DNA from: Streptomyces lydicus
GTDB lineage: Bacteria; Actinomycetota; Actinomycetes; Streptomycetales; Streptomycetaceae
Assembly: GCF_004125265.1 (NCBI RefSeq)
Contig: NZ_RDTE01000003.1
Coordinates: 4,650,001 to 4,714,000 of the forward strand
Length of the DNA: 64,000 nucleotides
Direction of reading: 5' to 3'
Within the stretch, counting starts at the first letter, position 1. Each line of letters starts with the position of its first letter. The position numbers and the translations under genes are program-made. The notes below the pieces were generated by a model. It saw only the letters and a program-made list of their open reading frames with translations, ran no database searches and was not told the origin of the DNA. This document shows, in pieces, positions 11,642 through 19,394 of the stretch.

Positions 11642-12607
11642 CTAGAGGGGCGTTGCTGCCTTCAGAACAACGAACAGCGCTACCGCGGCGTTGAGCGCGG
11701 AGACGGCGGAGGCGGCCGTGCCCGCCGCGGCGACCAGGGCCGCCAGACCGGCCGGGGTCAGCGCCGGCGGCCAGTGGCGGGCCGGCGGCACGGGCCCGAG
11801 CAGCGCCACCACTCGGCGCGGCACCGGCCCCGGTTCGGGCGCCGCGAAGTGCGCCAGCCCGGGTTCCGGCGCGGACCGGGTGACCAGCGCCGCCTTGCCC
11901 ACCGCACGCGCGGTCAGCCGCCGGTCGCCGACCACCTGCGCCGCTTCCTCGTCCGCCCAGCGCTCGGTGGCGAAGGCGACCGCGGAACGCAGCGGCAGCA
12001 GCAGCGGGTTGACGCAGCCGGCCAGGCGTACGGCGAGCAGGTAGCGGTGGTGGCGGCAGCGCAGATGGGCGCGCTCATGGGCGAACAGGGCCCGCCGCTC
12101 GTCGCCGTCCAGGCTGCGCAGCATCCCGCGGGAGACCGCGACCCGGCCGGGCCTGGCGGGCCGTCCGGGGCGGGCCGGGGTGCCGGGCACGGCGTAGGCG
12201 TAGGGCTCGTCGTCCGGCAGCACCGCGGGATCGGCGTCGGCCGGCAGCCCGTTCAGTGCACGGTGGGTACGGGCCCGGATGCGGCGGTGCCGGCGCAGCG
12301 CCGCGCCGCACGTGGCGAGCGCGGCGGCCAGCAGCGGGATCGCGGCGACGCCCGCGACCTCGGCGAACGGGACCGCGGCCCGCACCCGGGGGTCCGACCA
12401 GCCGTCGGGCAGTGGGTTGCCGCGCAGTTGGGCGGTGCCGACGACCACCAGCAGGCCCAGGCACAGCGTGCTGCACAGGCCGAGCACCGCGGCGAGCAGG
12501 GTCAGCAGGCGGGTGGTGGCGCGGGGGTGGAGGTGCTGCTCGGCGAGCCGGGCGATCGGCAGGGCGGTGAGCGGCAGGACGAGCGGCAGGAACACGAAGA
12601 CGCCCAC
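11642..12607 (-). CDS. M56 family membrane metallopeptidase (BlaR1-like)
   Basis: The 321-residue integral membrane protein has an H-E-x-x-H zinc motif (H-E-R-A-H) near residue 177, followed about 36 residues later by E-R-W-A-D-E-E-A, which supplies the third ligand. Hydrophobic segments flank the catalytic part at about residues 5-30, 35-60, 75-100 and near the C-terminus. M56 proteins paired with BlaI are expected to cleave or inactivate the repressor in response to a cell-envelope signal. No penicillin-binding sensor domain is present. The GTG start is 3 bp after the blaI stop, with GGAGG ahead, so the two form one operon. Confidence 0.85.
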   Translation of the reverse strand: MGVFVFLPLVLPLTALPIARLAEQHLHPRATTRLLTLLAAVLGLCSTLCLGLLVVVGTAQLRGNPLPDGWSDPRVRAAVPFAEVAGVAAIPLLAAALATCGAALRRHRRIRARTHRALNGLPADADPAVLPDDEPYAYAVPGTPARPGRPARPGRVAVSRGMLRSLDGDERRALFAHERAHLRCRHHRYLLAVRLAGCVNPLLLPLRSAVAFATERWADEEAAQVVGDRRLTARAVGKAALVTRSAPEPGLAHFAAPEPGPVPRRVVALLGPVPPARHWPPALTPAGLAALVAAAGTAASAVSALNAAVALFVVLKAATPL

Positions 12608-12610
12608 CGG

Positions 12611-13141
12611 TCAGCCTCCGCGCGCTTCGTCCGAGGGGCGGTGTGGGGCGGGGGGTGTGGCGGTGCCTGCCGTCGTGGGGCCGTCGGCCGTCGCGGTGTC
12701 CTCGGCCGTCGTGGGGTTCTCGCCGGCCGTGGGGTCCTCTGTCGCCTCGCGGTCGAGGAGGGTGCGCAGCAGTTGCTCGTCGTGGGTGGAGAGCGCGGAG
12801 ACGAAGCTGGTGAGTACGGCGTCCCGGTCCGGTTCGCCGTCCAGGACGCGGCGCATCCGCAGCGCGGCGAGCCCGGCCTCGTCGGCGGCCGGGGTCCAGA
12901 GGTAGGCACGGCCGGACCGCTCGCGGGTGACGGCCTGCTTGGCGTGCAGCCGGGAGAGGATCGTCATCACGGTCGTGTACGCGAGGTCGTCGCCGAGCCG
13001 TTCCTGTACCCAGGCTGCGGTGACCGGCCCGGGCGCGTGGTGCAGCGCGGCCAGCACCTGGGCCTCCAGCTGGCCCTGCCCCCGTCTGCGGGCGCGTTCC
13101 CGTCCGGCGCCGCCGAAGTTCCCGAAGGCCTTCCCGCCCAT
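12611..13141 (-). CDS. blaI: BlaI/MecI/CopY family winged-helix repressor
   Basis: The 176-residue product has a winged-helix domain in residues 20-95: L-E-A-Q-V-L-A-A-L-H, then the recognition helix region A-Y-T-T-V-M-T-I-L-S-R-L, and the wing A-V-T-R-E-R-S-G-R-A-Y. A short dimerisation helix follows and the last 45 residues are low-complexity T/A/P. ATG at 13141 is chosen for the GGGAGG upstream. It probably represses from the CTACA-N4-TGTAG dyads at 11554 and 13323 and is relieved by the M56 protease encoded next. The second dyad lies in its own divergent promoter with terD. Confidence 0.88.
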   Translation of the reverse strand: MGGKAFGNFGGAGRERARRRGQGQLEAQVLAALHHAPGPVTAAWVQERLGDDLAYTTVMTILSRLHAKQAVTRERSGRAYLWTPAADEAGLAALRMRRVLDGEPDRDAVLTSFVSALSTHDEQLLRTLLDREATEDPTAGENPTTAEDTATADGPTTAGTATPPAPHRPSDEARGG

Positions 13142-13322
13142 GCCGTTGCCTCCCGTCGTTCCGGGTGTCCCGCCGGCCGGGACGTCGGGGCATCTTACTG
13201 AGCGGCCGGACCGGGGCGGCGTGCCGAGGGCTCCGGGTCCGGGCGGATCGCCGAGCGGCCGGTTCCGCGACGGCGCTCCGCTCGCACCGTCGCCGGACGC
13301 CACCGACCCCGGCCGCTAACTT

Positions 13323-13336
13323 CTACACTCCTGTAG
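13323..13336. promoter_or_regulatory. BlaI-type operator candidate 2 (blaI/terD intergenic)
   Basis: The site is CTACACTCCTGTAG, with the same 5-4-5 dyad arms as site 1. It lies 45 bp upstream of the terD start and in the divergent promoter region of blaI, a position that fits autoregulation plus control of terD. Confidence 0.7.
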
Positions 13337-13381
13337 ATTTTGAGGCTCACCCGGAATGCAGGCAACACCTGGAGGGAAGCC

Positions 13382-13957
13382 ATGGGAGTCTCGCTGGCCA
13401 AGGGCGGCAACGTCTCGCTGTCGAAGGAAGCGCCCGGACTGACCGCGGTCACGGTCGGCCTCGGCTGGGATGTACGGACGACGACGGGCGCGGACTACGA
13501 CCTGGATGCCAGTGCGCTGCTGTGCACCGAGGCGGGCAAGGTCGTCTCCGACGCCCACTTCGTCTTCTACAACAACCTCACCAGCCCCGATGGCTCGGTG
13601 CGGCACACCGGCGACAACCTGACCGGCGAGGGCGAGGGGGACGACGAGTCCGTCGAGGTCACGCTGTCCACGGTGCCCGCCGAGGTCGCCAAGATCGTCT
13701 TCCCGGTCTCCATCCACGACGCGGAGAGCCGGGGGCAGAGCTTCGGCCAGGTCCGCAACGCCTTCATCCGCGTCGTCAACCAGGCGGACGGGACGGAGCT
13801 GGCCCGCTACGACCTGAGCGAGGACGCTTCGACCGAGACCGCGATGGTCTTCGGTGAGCTCTACCGGAACGGTGCGGAGTGGAAATTCCGCGCCGTGGGC
13901 CAGGGGTACGCATCCGGCCTGGCGGGCATCGCGGCGGACTTCGGAGTCAACGTCTGA
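13382..13957 (+). CDS. terD: TerD family protein
   Basis: At 191 residues this has the usual TerD length. Diagnostic segments include M-G-V-S-L-A-K-G-G-N-V-S-L at the start, G-L-G-W-D-V-R, D-Y-D-L-D-A-S-A (calcium-binding acidic cluster), F-V-F-Y-N-N-L and the G-E-L-Y-R-N-G C-terminal block. TerD proteins bind Ca2+ and are linked to tellurite, envelope or general stress. The ATG follows GGAGGGA. A BlaI-like dyad just upstream is unusual and suggests that this gene answers to the neighbouring BlaI/M56 envelope sensor. Confidence 0.93.
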   Translation: MGVSLAKGGNVSLSKEAPGLTAVTVGLGWDVRTTTGADYDLDASALLCTEAGKVVSDAHFVFYNNLTSPDGSVRHTGDNLTGEGEGDDESVEVTLSTVPAEVAKIVFPVSIHDAESRGQSFGQVRNAFIRVVNQADGTELARYDLSEDASTETAMVFGELYRNGAEWKFRAVGQGYASGLAGIAADFGVNV

Positions 13958-14195
13958 GCCGCTGACTCCGGTGCCGGTTCCGGCGCCGGTGCGGGGCGGG
14001 TGCGGGTGCGGGGACGGGTGAGGGCACCCGGCCGGCCCCCGTGCCCTCTCGACCATATCCCTCCACAACGGGAGGTACCGGTCCCCCGCGGGGTACCTTG
14101 GAATCACCGGAACGCCGAAGGATGCCGAGGGCGCCGAGGGTGCCTGGGGACGCCCAGGGAGCCCGGGGATGCGCGCATTCGGTGAGGTGAGCACC

Positions 14196-14462
14196 ATGCA
14201 GACTCTGTGGACCGTGATCGTGCTGCTGGCGCTGGTAGCGCTGGGGGCGCTGTTCATCGCCCGGGTCAACGCCCAGGGAACCGGACGGATGGCCCCCCAC
14301 CGCTACGCGGACTGGAAGCAGTCGCTGCGGAACCGGAAGCACAAGCACCCGGACGATCACGACGACGCCCACCCCGGACCGCCGACGGCCGGATCGCCGG
14401 CAGTGGGCCCACCGGCGGCCGGCCCACCGACGCCACCGGACAAGGCAGGTGGCGACCCGTGA
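14196..14462 (+). CDS. Small single-pass membrane protein, 88 aa
   Basis: The protein has one strong N-terminal membrane segment (residues 4-25), a basic stretch (R-Y-A-D-W-K-Q-S-L-R-N-R-K) and a Pro/Gly-rich tail. It resembles the small Streptomyces membrane proteins grouped as DUF6479, but this is only tentative. GAGGTGAG precedes the ATG at 14196. Its stop overlaps the desaturase GTG start (GTGA), so it is translationally coupled to that gene and may help anchor or modulate it. Confidence 0.65.
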   Translation: MQTLWTVIVLLALVALGALFIARVNAQGTGRMAPHRYADWKQSLRNRKHKHPDDHDDAHPGPPTAGSPAVGPPAAGPPTPPDKAGGDP

Positions 14463-15445
14463 CGTCCACCGCCCGAGGCGACCCGTCGGCACCGGACTAC
14501 GACGGCACCTCCCCGTTCCCCGACAGCGGCACCGAGCCGACGCCGACGCCCGGCCGCCGGATGTACGTCACGGTGACCGCCCTCATAGTCATCGCCCCCT
14601 TCGTCGGCCTGGCCGTCGCCATCCCCCTCCTCTGGGGCAGCGTCGTCCACCTCACCGACCTCGTTCTGCTGGCCGTCTTCTACGTCATCAGCGGCCTGGG
14701 CGTCACCATCGGCTTCCACCGCGGCCTCACCCACGGCAGCTATACCGCCACCCCCGCACTGCGTATCGCGCTCGCCCTCGCCGGCTCGCTCAGCTTCCAA
14801 GGCGATGTCATCGACTGGGTCGCCACCCACCGCCGTCACCACGCCTACACCGACCGGCCCGGCGACCCGCACTCCCCGTATCGCTACGGCACCAGCCTGC
14901 GCGGTCAGCTGCGCGGACTGGTGCACTCGCACATCGGCTGGCTGTTCGGCAACGACCCCACCTCGCACCGGCGCTATGCGCCCGATCTGCTCGCCGACCC
15001 CGGGATCCGCGCGGTCGACCGGGCGTTCCCGCTGCTGTGCCTGCTCACCCTCGCCCTGCCGTTCGGGCTGGGCTGGGCGCTCGGCGGCTCCTGGGTCACC
15101 GCCCTGACCGCCCTGCTGTGGGCCGGGTTCATCCGGATCGCGCTGTTGCACCACGTCACCTGGAGCGTCAACTCGCTCTGCCATGTCATCGGCGAGCGGC
15201 CGTTCCGCACCCGGCGCCACGACCGGGCGACCAACCTGTGGCCCCTGGCCCTGCTGTCGTTCGGTGAGAGCTGGCACAACCTGCACCACGCCGACCCGAC
15301 CTGTGCCCGGCACGGCGTCGACCGCGGTCAGCTCGATGTGTCCGCCGCCGTCATCCGGCTCTTCGAACGTCTCGGCTGGGTCCGGGACGTGCGCTGGCCC
15401 GACCCGGCACGGGTGGCGGACCGCCGCGTCAGGAGCACCGCATGA
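14459..15445 (+). CDS. Acyl-CoA/acyl-lipid fatty-acid desaturase (delta-9 type)
   Basis: The 328-residue membrane protein carries the three histidine boxes of a di-iron desaturase: H-R-G-L-T-H near residue 90, H-R-R-H-H near 127 and H-N-L-H-H near 283. Four membrane segments lie in two hairpins between the boxes. It would introduce a cis double bond into membrane acyl chains using O2 and reduced ferredoxin. The GTG start overlaps the upstream small membrane gene and its stop overlaps the DUF5994 gene (ATGA), giving a three-gene operon that begins at 14196. Confidence 0.9.
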   Translation: MTSTARGDPSAPDYDGTSPFPDSGTEPTPTPGRRMYVTVTALIVIAPFVGLAVAIPLLWGSVVHLTDLVLLAVFYVISGLGVTIGFHRGLTHGSYTATPALRIALALAGSLSFQGDVIDWVATHRRHHAYTDRPGDPHSPYRYGTSLRGQLRGLVHSHIGWLFGNDPTSHRRYAPDLLADPGIRAVDRAFPLLCLLTLALPFGLGWALGGSWVTALTALLWAGFIRIALLHHVTWSVNSLCHVIGERPFRTRRHDRATNLWPLALLSFGESWHNLHHADPTCARHGVDRGQLDVSAAVIRLFERLGWVRDVRWPDPARVADRRVRSTA

Positions 15446-15879
15446 CCACCGCAGGGGATCCCCACGCGGCCCCTCCCCGCCACCACGCGCCTCACACGCC
15501 ACCGCTCGTCGCCCGCCTGACCATCGCCCCGCACACCGATACGGTGCGGTGCATCGACGGTGTCTGGTGGCCCCACTCGGCAGACCTGCTGGCCGAACTC
15601 CCCGAGCTGCTGGCCGCGCTCCCCTTCGACTGGCCCCGGATCACCCACGCCACGGTGAACGGCGCCCCCTGGTCCGCCCTCCCCGCCCACACCCTCGTCG
15701 AAGGCCATGTCGTCCGCCTCCGCCGAACCACCGGCCGCCCCGGCCCCGACACCATCTGTCTGGTCTCCCCCGGACACGGCCGCTGGGACCTGCTGATCAT
15801 CCCGCCCAGCACCCCCGAACCGGAGGCCGTGCACATGATGGCGGAAATGGCCCGCACGGGGGAGCTGACACCGGCCTGA
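15442..15879 (+). CDS. DUF5994 family protein, 145 aa
   Basis: The protein fits the actinobacterial DUF5994 pattern: D-G-V-W-W-P-H-S near residue 42, A-E-L-P-E-L-L-A-A-L-P, V-N-G-A-P-W and the terminal G-R-W-D-L-L-I-I-P-P block. Function is unknown. The start overlaps the stop of the desaturase gene, so it is co-translated with it. Unlike many family members it begins with a 25-residue His/Pro-rich tail. Confidence 0.75.
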   Translation: MTTAGDPHAAPPRHHAPHTPPLVARLTIAPHTDTVRCIDGVWWPHSADLLAELPELLAALPFDWPRITHATVNGAPWSALPAHTLVEGHVVRLRRTTGRPGPDTICLVSPGHGRWDLLIIPPSTPEPEAVHMMAEMARTGELTPA

Positions 15880-15952
15880 GCGGGCCCAAGGGCCAATGCG
15901 CTGCATGGGCTGCATGGGGCTGCCCCATCCCAACGGGCAGTAGGCCACGGCC

Positions 15953-15966
15953 GTTTCACGTGAAAC
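15953..15966. promoter_or_regulatory. parS-like ParB binding site 1
   Basis: The sequence GTTTCACGTGAAAC is a perfect palindrome identical to the Streptomyces parS consensus. It is flanked by C and G, which extends the palindrome to 16 bp. It lies at the truncated end of an ABC-ATPase remnant, 73 bp after the DUF5994 stop. Confidence 0.75.
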
Positions 15967-16075
15967 GACGGCACCGCCCGAAGATCTCTCCCTCTTCCAC
16001 GGCGAAGGAGACCTCGTCGACCACGGCCCGGCCCCCGTAGACCTTGCGCAGCCCGGTGACTTCGATGATTGCCAT
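15956..16075 (-). pseudogene. 5' remnant of an ABC transporter ATPase gene
   Basis: The minus-strand reading from the ATG at 16075 encodes a typical DrrA-type ATPase start: I-I-E-V-T-G-L-R-K-V-Y-G-G, then V-V-D-E-V-S-F-A-V-E-E-G-E-I-F-G. Homology stops exactly where the Walker A loop should begin, and after six unrelated residues a stop codon follows inside the parS palindrome. Only about 33 of an expected 300 residues remain, so this is a deletion remnant. The rest of the gene is not nearby. Confidence 0.8.
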
Positions 16076-16278
16076 AACGCGAGAATCCGCCCTGCGCACC
16101 CGGTGGCACATCGCCCAACCCGCTCGGAACGGCATCAACCGATCGGTTGACCGGCGGCTGCGGCCCGCCGCCGGCCTGCCGTCCGACGGCTGTGGCTACT
16201 GCGTACGGGTGGTGTTCATCGGAAGAACGCCGATCCGGGGGCGTCGGTCCGTGAATCCTCCCATTGCGTACTCATCAT

Positions 16279-16404
16279 AAGAAAACGCAACAGAAGCGAC
16301 GCCATCCAAGCGGTGCACCGGAAGCGGCGCAACTGAAGCGAAGCAATCGAAGTGAAGCGCCTGAGGCGCAGCAACTGAGAACGCACAACGAAGCAGATGC
16401 AACG
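16279..16404. repeat. 14-bp tandem array upstream of the DUF6344 gene
   Basis: Units with a GAAGCGNNGCAAC-like consensus start at 16279, 16293, 16307, 16321, 16335, 16349, 16363, 16377 and 16391, each exactly 14 bp apart though diverged. The array is A-richer than its surroundings, has stops in several frames, and ends 38 bp before the next gene. Confidence 0.75.
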
Positions 16405-16441
16405 GATCTCTCGGGGAGATCCTGACCGAAAGTGAGGGGCC

Positions 16442-16972
16442 ATGGCTGCGACCAAGGTCATGAAGTTCTGGGCGGTGTGCCTTGCCATGCTGGGCAAGCT
16501 GCTGGCGGCACTGGGTGTCTCCGCGACGGCCTCGGCCGCGCGCCGGGATGCCGCACTGTACGAGCGGACCCTGGGCAACGGGAAGGCGGGCAGCGACGCC
16601 CCCGAGGCCGAGGCGCCGGAGGCGGTGAGTTGCGCCGCACCGGACCGCGGTCCAGGGACGGGAACCCCTGCCGTGCCCGCCCCGCGCGCCGTACCGCTGT
16701 ACTGCCAAGCCGGCCCCGCCCGGCGGATGTTCGCCCGGCCCGAGCTGCCGCCGACGATCAAGCAGCGCATCAGCGCCGAGGCCCATGGCACCTCGCCCGG
16801 TCTGCGCACCCGCCTTCGCTCCCGCACCGAGCCGACGGCCGACGAGTTCGCCGCCCCGGACTCGGCTCTGGCCCCGGTCGGTACCGGACCGGACGCCGGT
16901 GCCGAGGCGGACGCGCGCCCCGCGGCCATTCCGGCGGCCCGCCGCCATGTGCACACCGCTCGCGCCGTCTGA
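16442..16972 (+). CDS. DUF6344-type protein, 176 aa
   Basis: The N-terminus M-A-A-T-K-V-M-K-F-W leads into a hydrophobic segment (residues about 9-32, ending A-T-A-S-A), typical of the Streptomyces DUF6344 family; it could be a signal peptide or membrane anchor. The rest is acidic and Pro/Ala-rich with a central I-K-Q-R-I-S-A-E-A-H motif. GTGAGGGG precedes the ATG. It lies between two parS-like sites and two tandem arrays. Function is unknown. Confidence 0.7.
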   Translation: MAATKVMKFWAVCLAMLGKLLAALGVSATASAARRDAALYERTLGNGKAGSDAPEAEAPEAVSCAAPDRGPGTGTPAVPAPRAVPLYCQAGPARRMFARPELPPTIKQRISAEAHGTSPGLRTRLRSRTEPTADEFAAPDSALAPVGTGPDAGAEADARPAAIPAARRHVHTARAV

Positions 16973-17136
16973 ACCGGGCGGCAGCTGCTCTGAAGCCGGT
17001 ACCCCGCCCTGAAAAGGGCGCAACGACGCATGACAGCTCCGGCGAACGCTCACACGGAGCCCACGCTGACACGGACGTCGGCGAGGGAGTGTCGTGGACG
17101 AGGAAGCGGTGTCGACGAGGCAGCGCAGAGCGACAT

Positions 17137-17150
17137 GTTCCACGTGAAAC
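17137..17150. promoter_or_regulatory. parS-like ParB binding site 2
   Basis: The core GTTCCACGTGAAAC lies within TGTTCCACGTGAAACA (17136-17151), matching the broader bacterial parS consensus TGTTNCACGTGAAACA. It differs from site 1 by one base and lies 1.2 kb from it, between the DUF6344 gene and a 17-bp tandem array. Confidence 0.7.
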
Positions 17151-17169
17151 AACGGCAGACGTGACGTAT

Positions 17170-17325
17170 CCGCAGACTTGATGTATCCGCAGACGTGACT
17201 CATCCGCAGGATTGACTCATCCGCGGGCATGAACCAACCGCCCGCAGGCGTGAACCACCCGACCTGAACACCCGCAGACCTGAACCACCCGGACTTCCCG
17301 GGGATCCCGCAGACCTGAACCACCC
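17170..17325. repeat. 17-bp tandem array at the edge of the lipopeptide cluster
   Basis: Units with consensus CCGCAGACSTGAACCAC begin at 17170, 17187, 17204, 17221 and 17238, exactly 17 bp apart, then continue with slips at 17242, 17259, 17272, 17289 and 17307. Conservation rises toward the right end. The array fills the gap between parS site 2 and the stop of the acyl-ligase gene. Confidence 0.85.
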
Positions 17326-17349
17326 GCCTTCCACCCGGAGTTGCCCGGC

Positions 17350-18873
17350 TCAGCCCCCGACCGGGGCACCGGTCCCCGGCCCCCCTCCCAGCTCCAGCCC
17401 GAGCTCCGCACGCAACGCACGCGTGTCGGGCTTTCCGTTGGCCGTGAGCGGGAAGTGGTCGACGACATGGACCGCATTGGGCTGTTCGTACTCCGCGAGG
17501 TGTTCGGCGAGCCGTCGGCGCCAGGTGAGCGGAGCCTCCCCGCCGGGGTCGGCGACCACGAAGTGCAGTGCACTGCCACGGCGTTGGTCCTCGACCGCCA
17601 GTACCTTCACCGGCCGGCCACAGGCCTCGGCACGGCGTTCCAGGCTCTCGGGGTAGAGCGTGAAGCCCAGCCGGTGCACGGCCTGGTTGCGGCCCACCAC
17701 CCGCACGGTGCCCTCGGCGTCGACACTGCCCAGGTCGGCCGTCGGATACCACGCGTCCGGGTCGACCGGCGTGAGCGAGCCGTCCTCCTGGAGGTAGCCG
17801 GCCATCAGCCCGGGTGAGCGCACCTCGATGCCGCCGAGCTCGCCCGCCTGGGCAGCGGTGCCGTCGGGGCGCATGACGCGCAGCCGTACGCCGGGCAACG
17901 GGCGCCCGCAGCCGTGCGGTGCGTCGGGGGTGGCCAGCGCGACATTGCCGAGTTCCGTCAGACCGTAGCCGTCCAGGAGTGGGCGGCCCATTGTCGTGTG
18001 GAAAGCCTCGGCCAGCGGCGCGGGCAGCGGTGCGCCGCCCACGCCCCAGAGCCGTACCCCGGCGAGTCCGGCGCGTACCTCCGGGCGGCGACGCACCACG
18101 CCGAGGAGCGAGTGGTACGTGGACGGGGCGGCGTCCACGGCGGTGGCGCCGTGGGCCGCGGCCTGGCCGGCGGCCGCGTCGAGCCGCTGGTAGGGGGTGA
18201 CCAGCAGAGTGCAACGGGCCAGCCACCACAGCAGGATGACGGAGAGACCGTACTGGTGTGAGAAGGGCAGCAGCGGTGCGAGGACGTCGTCCGCCCGGTA
18301 GCCCATGGCCTGGACGGTGCGCAGTGAGTTGTCGAGGACGGCCCGGCCGGGCTTGATGATGCCCTTGGGCCGTCCCGTGGTGCCCGAGGACCACAGGACG
18401 AGGGCGTCGGGGCGGCGGAACCAGGGGTCCAGGCCGACGGCGCCGGGCGGGGGCGGCGGGGCGTCGGCGGCCAGTCGCGGGTAGTGGATGACGCGCTGGT
18501 CGGGGATGCCGGGGAAGCCGGTGGCGTGGTCGGCGGCGGTGACCAGCCAGCGGGCCCGGGCCTGGCGGCCGGCCGCGGCGGCGTCGGCGCCGGAGAGCCG
18601 GTGGTCCAGCGGGATGAGCGAGGTGTCCACATGCATCAGGGCCAGCAGGGTGACGACATAGTCGACGCTGTTGTCGCCCTGCACCAGGACTCGGTCGCCG
18701 GTGCGGAGGCCGAGCCGGCGTAGGGCGTGTGCGGTGGTGCGTATCCGGCGGCCGAGCGCCGGGCCGTCGAGGCGGCCGGTGGCGTCCGGCGGGGCCGTGC
18801 TGTCGCCGGCCGGGGCCGCGGTGCCGTCGACGAGGCGGGCGGCGGCGACCGGAGGGGCGATGGTGTCGGTCAT
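17350..18873 (-). CDS. Acyl-activating AMP-dependent ligase
   Basis: The 507-residue enzyme belongs to the adenylate-forming (ANL) family. It shows the P-loop L-W-S-S-G-T-T-G-R-P-K-G near residue 158, Y-G-L-T-E-L near 300, Y-P-T-A-D-L-G near 395 and the C-terminal lysine motif L-T-A-N-G-K-P-D-T-R near 482. It would adenylate a carboxylic acid and hand it to CoA or, given the context, to the cluster ACP. The ATG overlaps the stop of the dehydratase gene (ATGA). Together with the reductase and ACP it suggests a dedicated acyl chain. Substrate cannot be read from sequence. Confidence 0.88.
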   Translation of the reverse strand: MTDTIAPPVAAARLVDGTAAPAGDSTAPPDATGRLDGPALGRRIRTTAHALRRLGLRTGDRVLVQGDNSVDYVVTLLALMHVDTSLIPLDHRLSGADAAAAGRQARARWLVTAADHATGFPGIPDQRVIHYPRLAADAPPPPPGAVGLDPWFRRPDALVLWSSGTTGRPKGIIKPGRAVLDNSLRTVQAMGYRADDVLAPLLPFSHQYGLSVILLWWLARCTLLVTPYQRLDAAAGQAAAHGATAVDAAPSTYHSLLGVVRRRPEVRAGLAGVRLWGVGGAPLPAPLAEAFHTTMGRPLLDGYGLTELGNVALATPDAPHGCGRPLPGVRLRVMRPDGTAAQAGELGGIEVRSPGLMAGYLQEDGSLTPVDPDAWYPTADLGSVDAEGTVRVVGRNQAVHRLGFTLYPESLERRAEACGRPVKVLAVEDQRRGSALHFVVADPGGEAPLTWRRRLAEHLAEYEQPNAVHVVDHFPLTANGKPDTRALRAELGLELGGGPGTGAPVGG

Positions 18874-19388
18874 GGGTGGTCCGATTCCGTGGTGTCGAGC
18901 GGGCGCCGGGCGGGCCGCGGTGCGGCGGCCGGGCACAGCAGCGAGGACGTGGTGGTGGCCACCCGGGCGCCACCCTCGTCCCGGAACTCGCAGTCGAGGG
19001 TGAGGAGGGGGCGGCCGGCGAGGGCCGTGGTGGTGAGGTGCACGGTCGCGTGCAGGGTGTCGCCGACGTGTGCGGCGCGGGCATGGCGCAGCGTCTGCGC
19101 GCGGTGCACGGCGCCCTCGGTGGTGACGAACGCCGGCTGCAGGCGCAGGAGTTGGTCTTCGGCGTGGCCCGCGAGGGCGGCCAGGTAGGTGGGCGGGGCG
19201 ATGATGTCCGGGTGGCCTAGGGCACGGGCGGCGGCCGGGTCCGTGTACGCGGGGTGGGGGTCGCCGAGCGCGGCGGCGAAGGCGGCGATCCGCCGCCGCT
19301 CGATGGCGTACGGGCCGCAGCTCAGCGTGGTGGGCGCCGCCGCCCCGTCCGCCGTCGCCGCTCTCTCCGACGCCGCTCTCTCCGGCAT
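18870..19388 (-). CDS. MaoC-like hotdog (3R)-hydroxyacyl dehydratase
   Basis: The 172-residue protein has the N-terminal MaoC/HadA-type hotdog features: F-A-A-A-L-G-D-P-H-P-A-Y near residue 40, followed by A-P-P-T-Y-L-A-A-L and E-G-A-V-H-R-A-Q-T-L. It would dehydrate 3-hydroxyacyl-ACP in a fatty-acid cycle. In type II systems of this kind a second hotdog subunit (HadB-like) normally supplies the hydratase motif; none is visible nearby, so it may act alone or borrow a housekeeping partner. It lies 6 bp after the enoyl reductase and overlaps the ligase gene. Confidence 0.75.
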   Translation of the reverse strand: MPERAASERAATADGAAAPTTLSCGPYAIERRRIAAFAAALGDPHPAYTDPAAARALGHPDIIAPPTYLAALAGHAEDQLLRLQPAFVTTEGAVHRAQTLRHARAAHVGDTLHATVHLTTTALAGRPLLTLDCEFRDEGGARVATTTSSLLCPAAAPRPARRPLDTTESDHP

Positions 19389-19394
19389 CGCCGC

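Noticed and set aside
17170..17325. CRISPR array
   Set aside because: Units are contiguous with no spacers and no cas genes are near; it is a tandem repeat.
16196..19084. A 962-residue minus-strand frame over the DUF6344 and ligase region
   Set aside because: Its bulk is the out-of-frame shadow of the ligase, and the rest crosses the tandem arrays.
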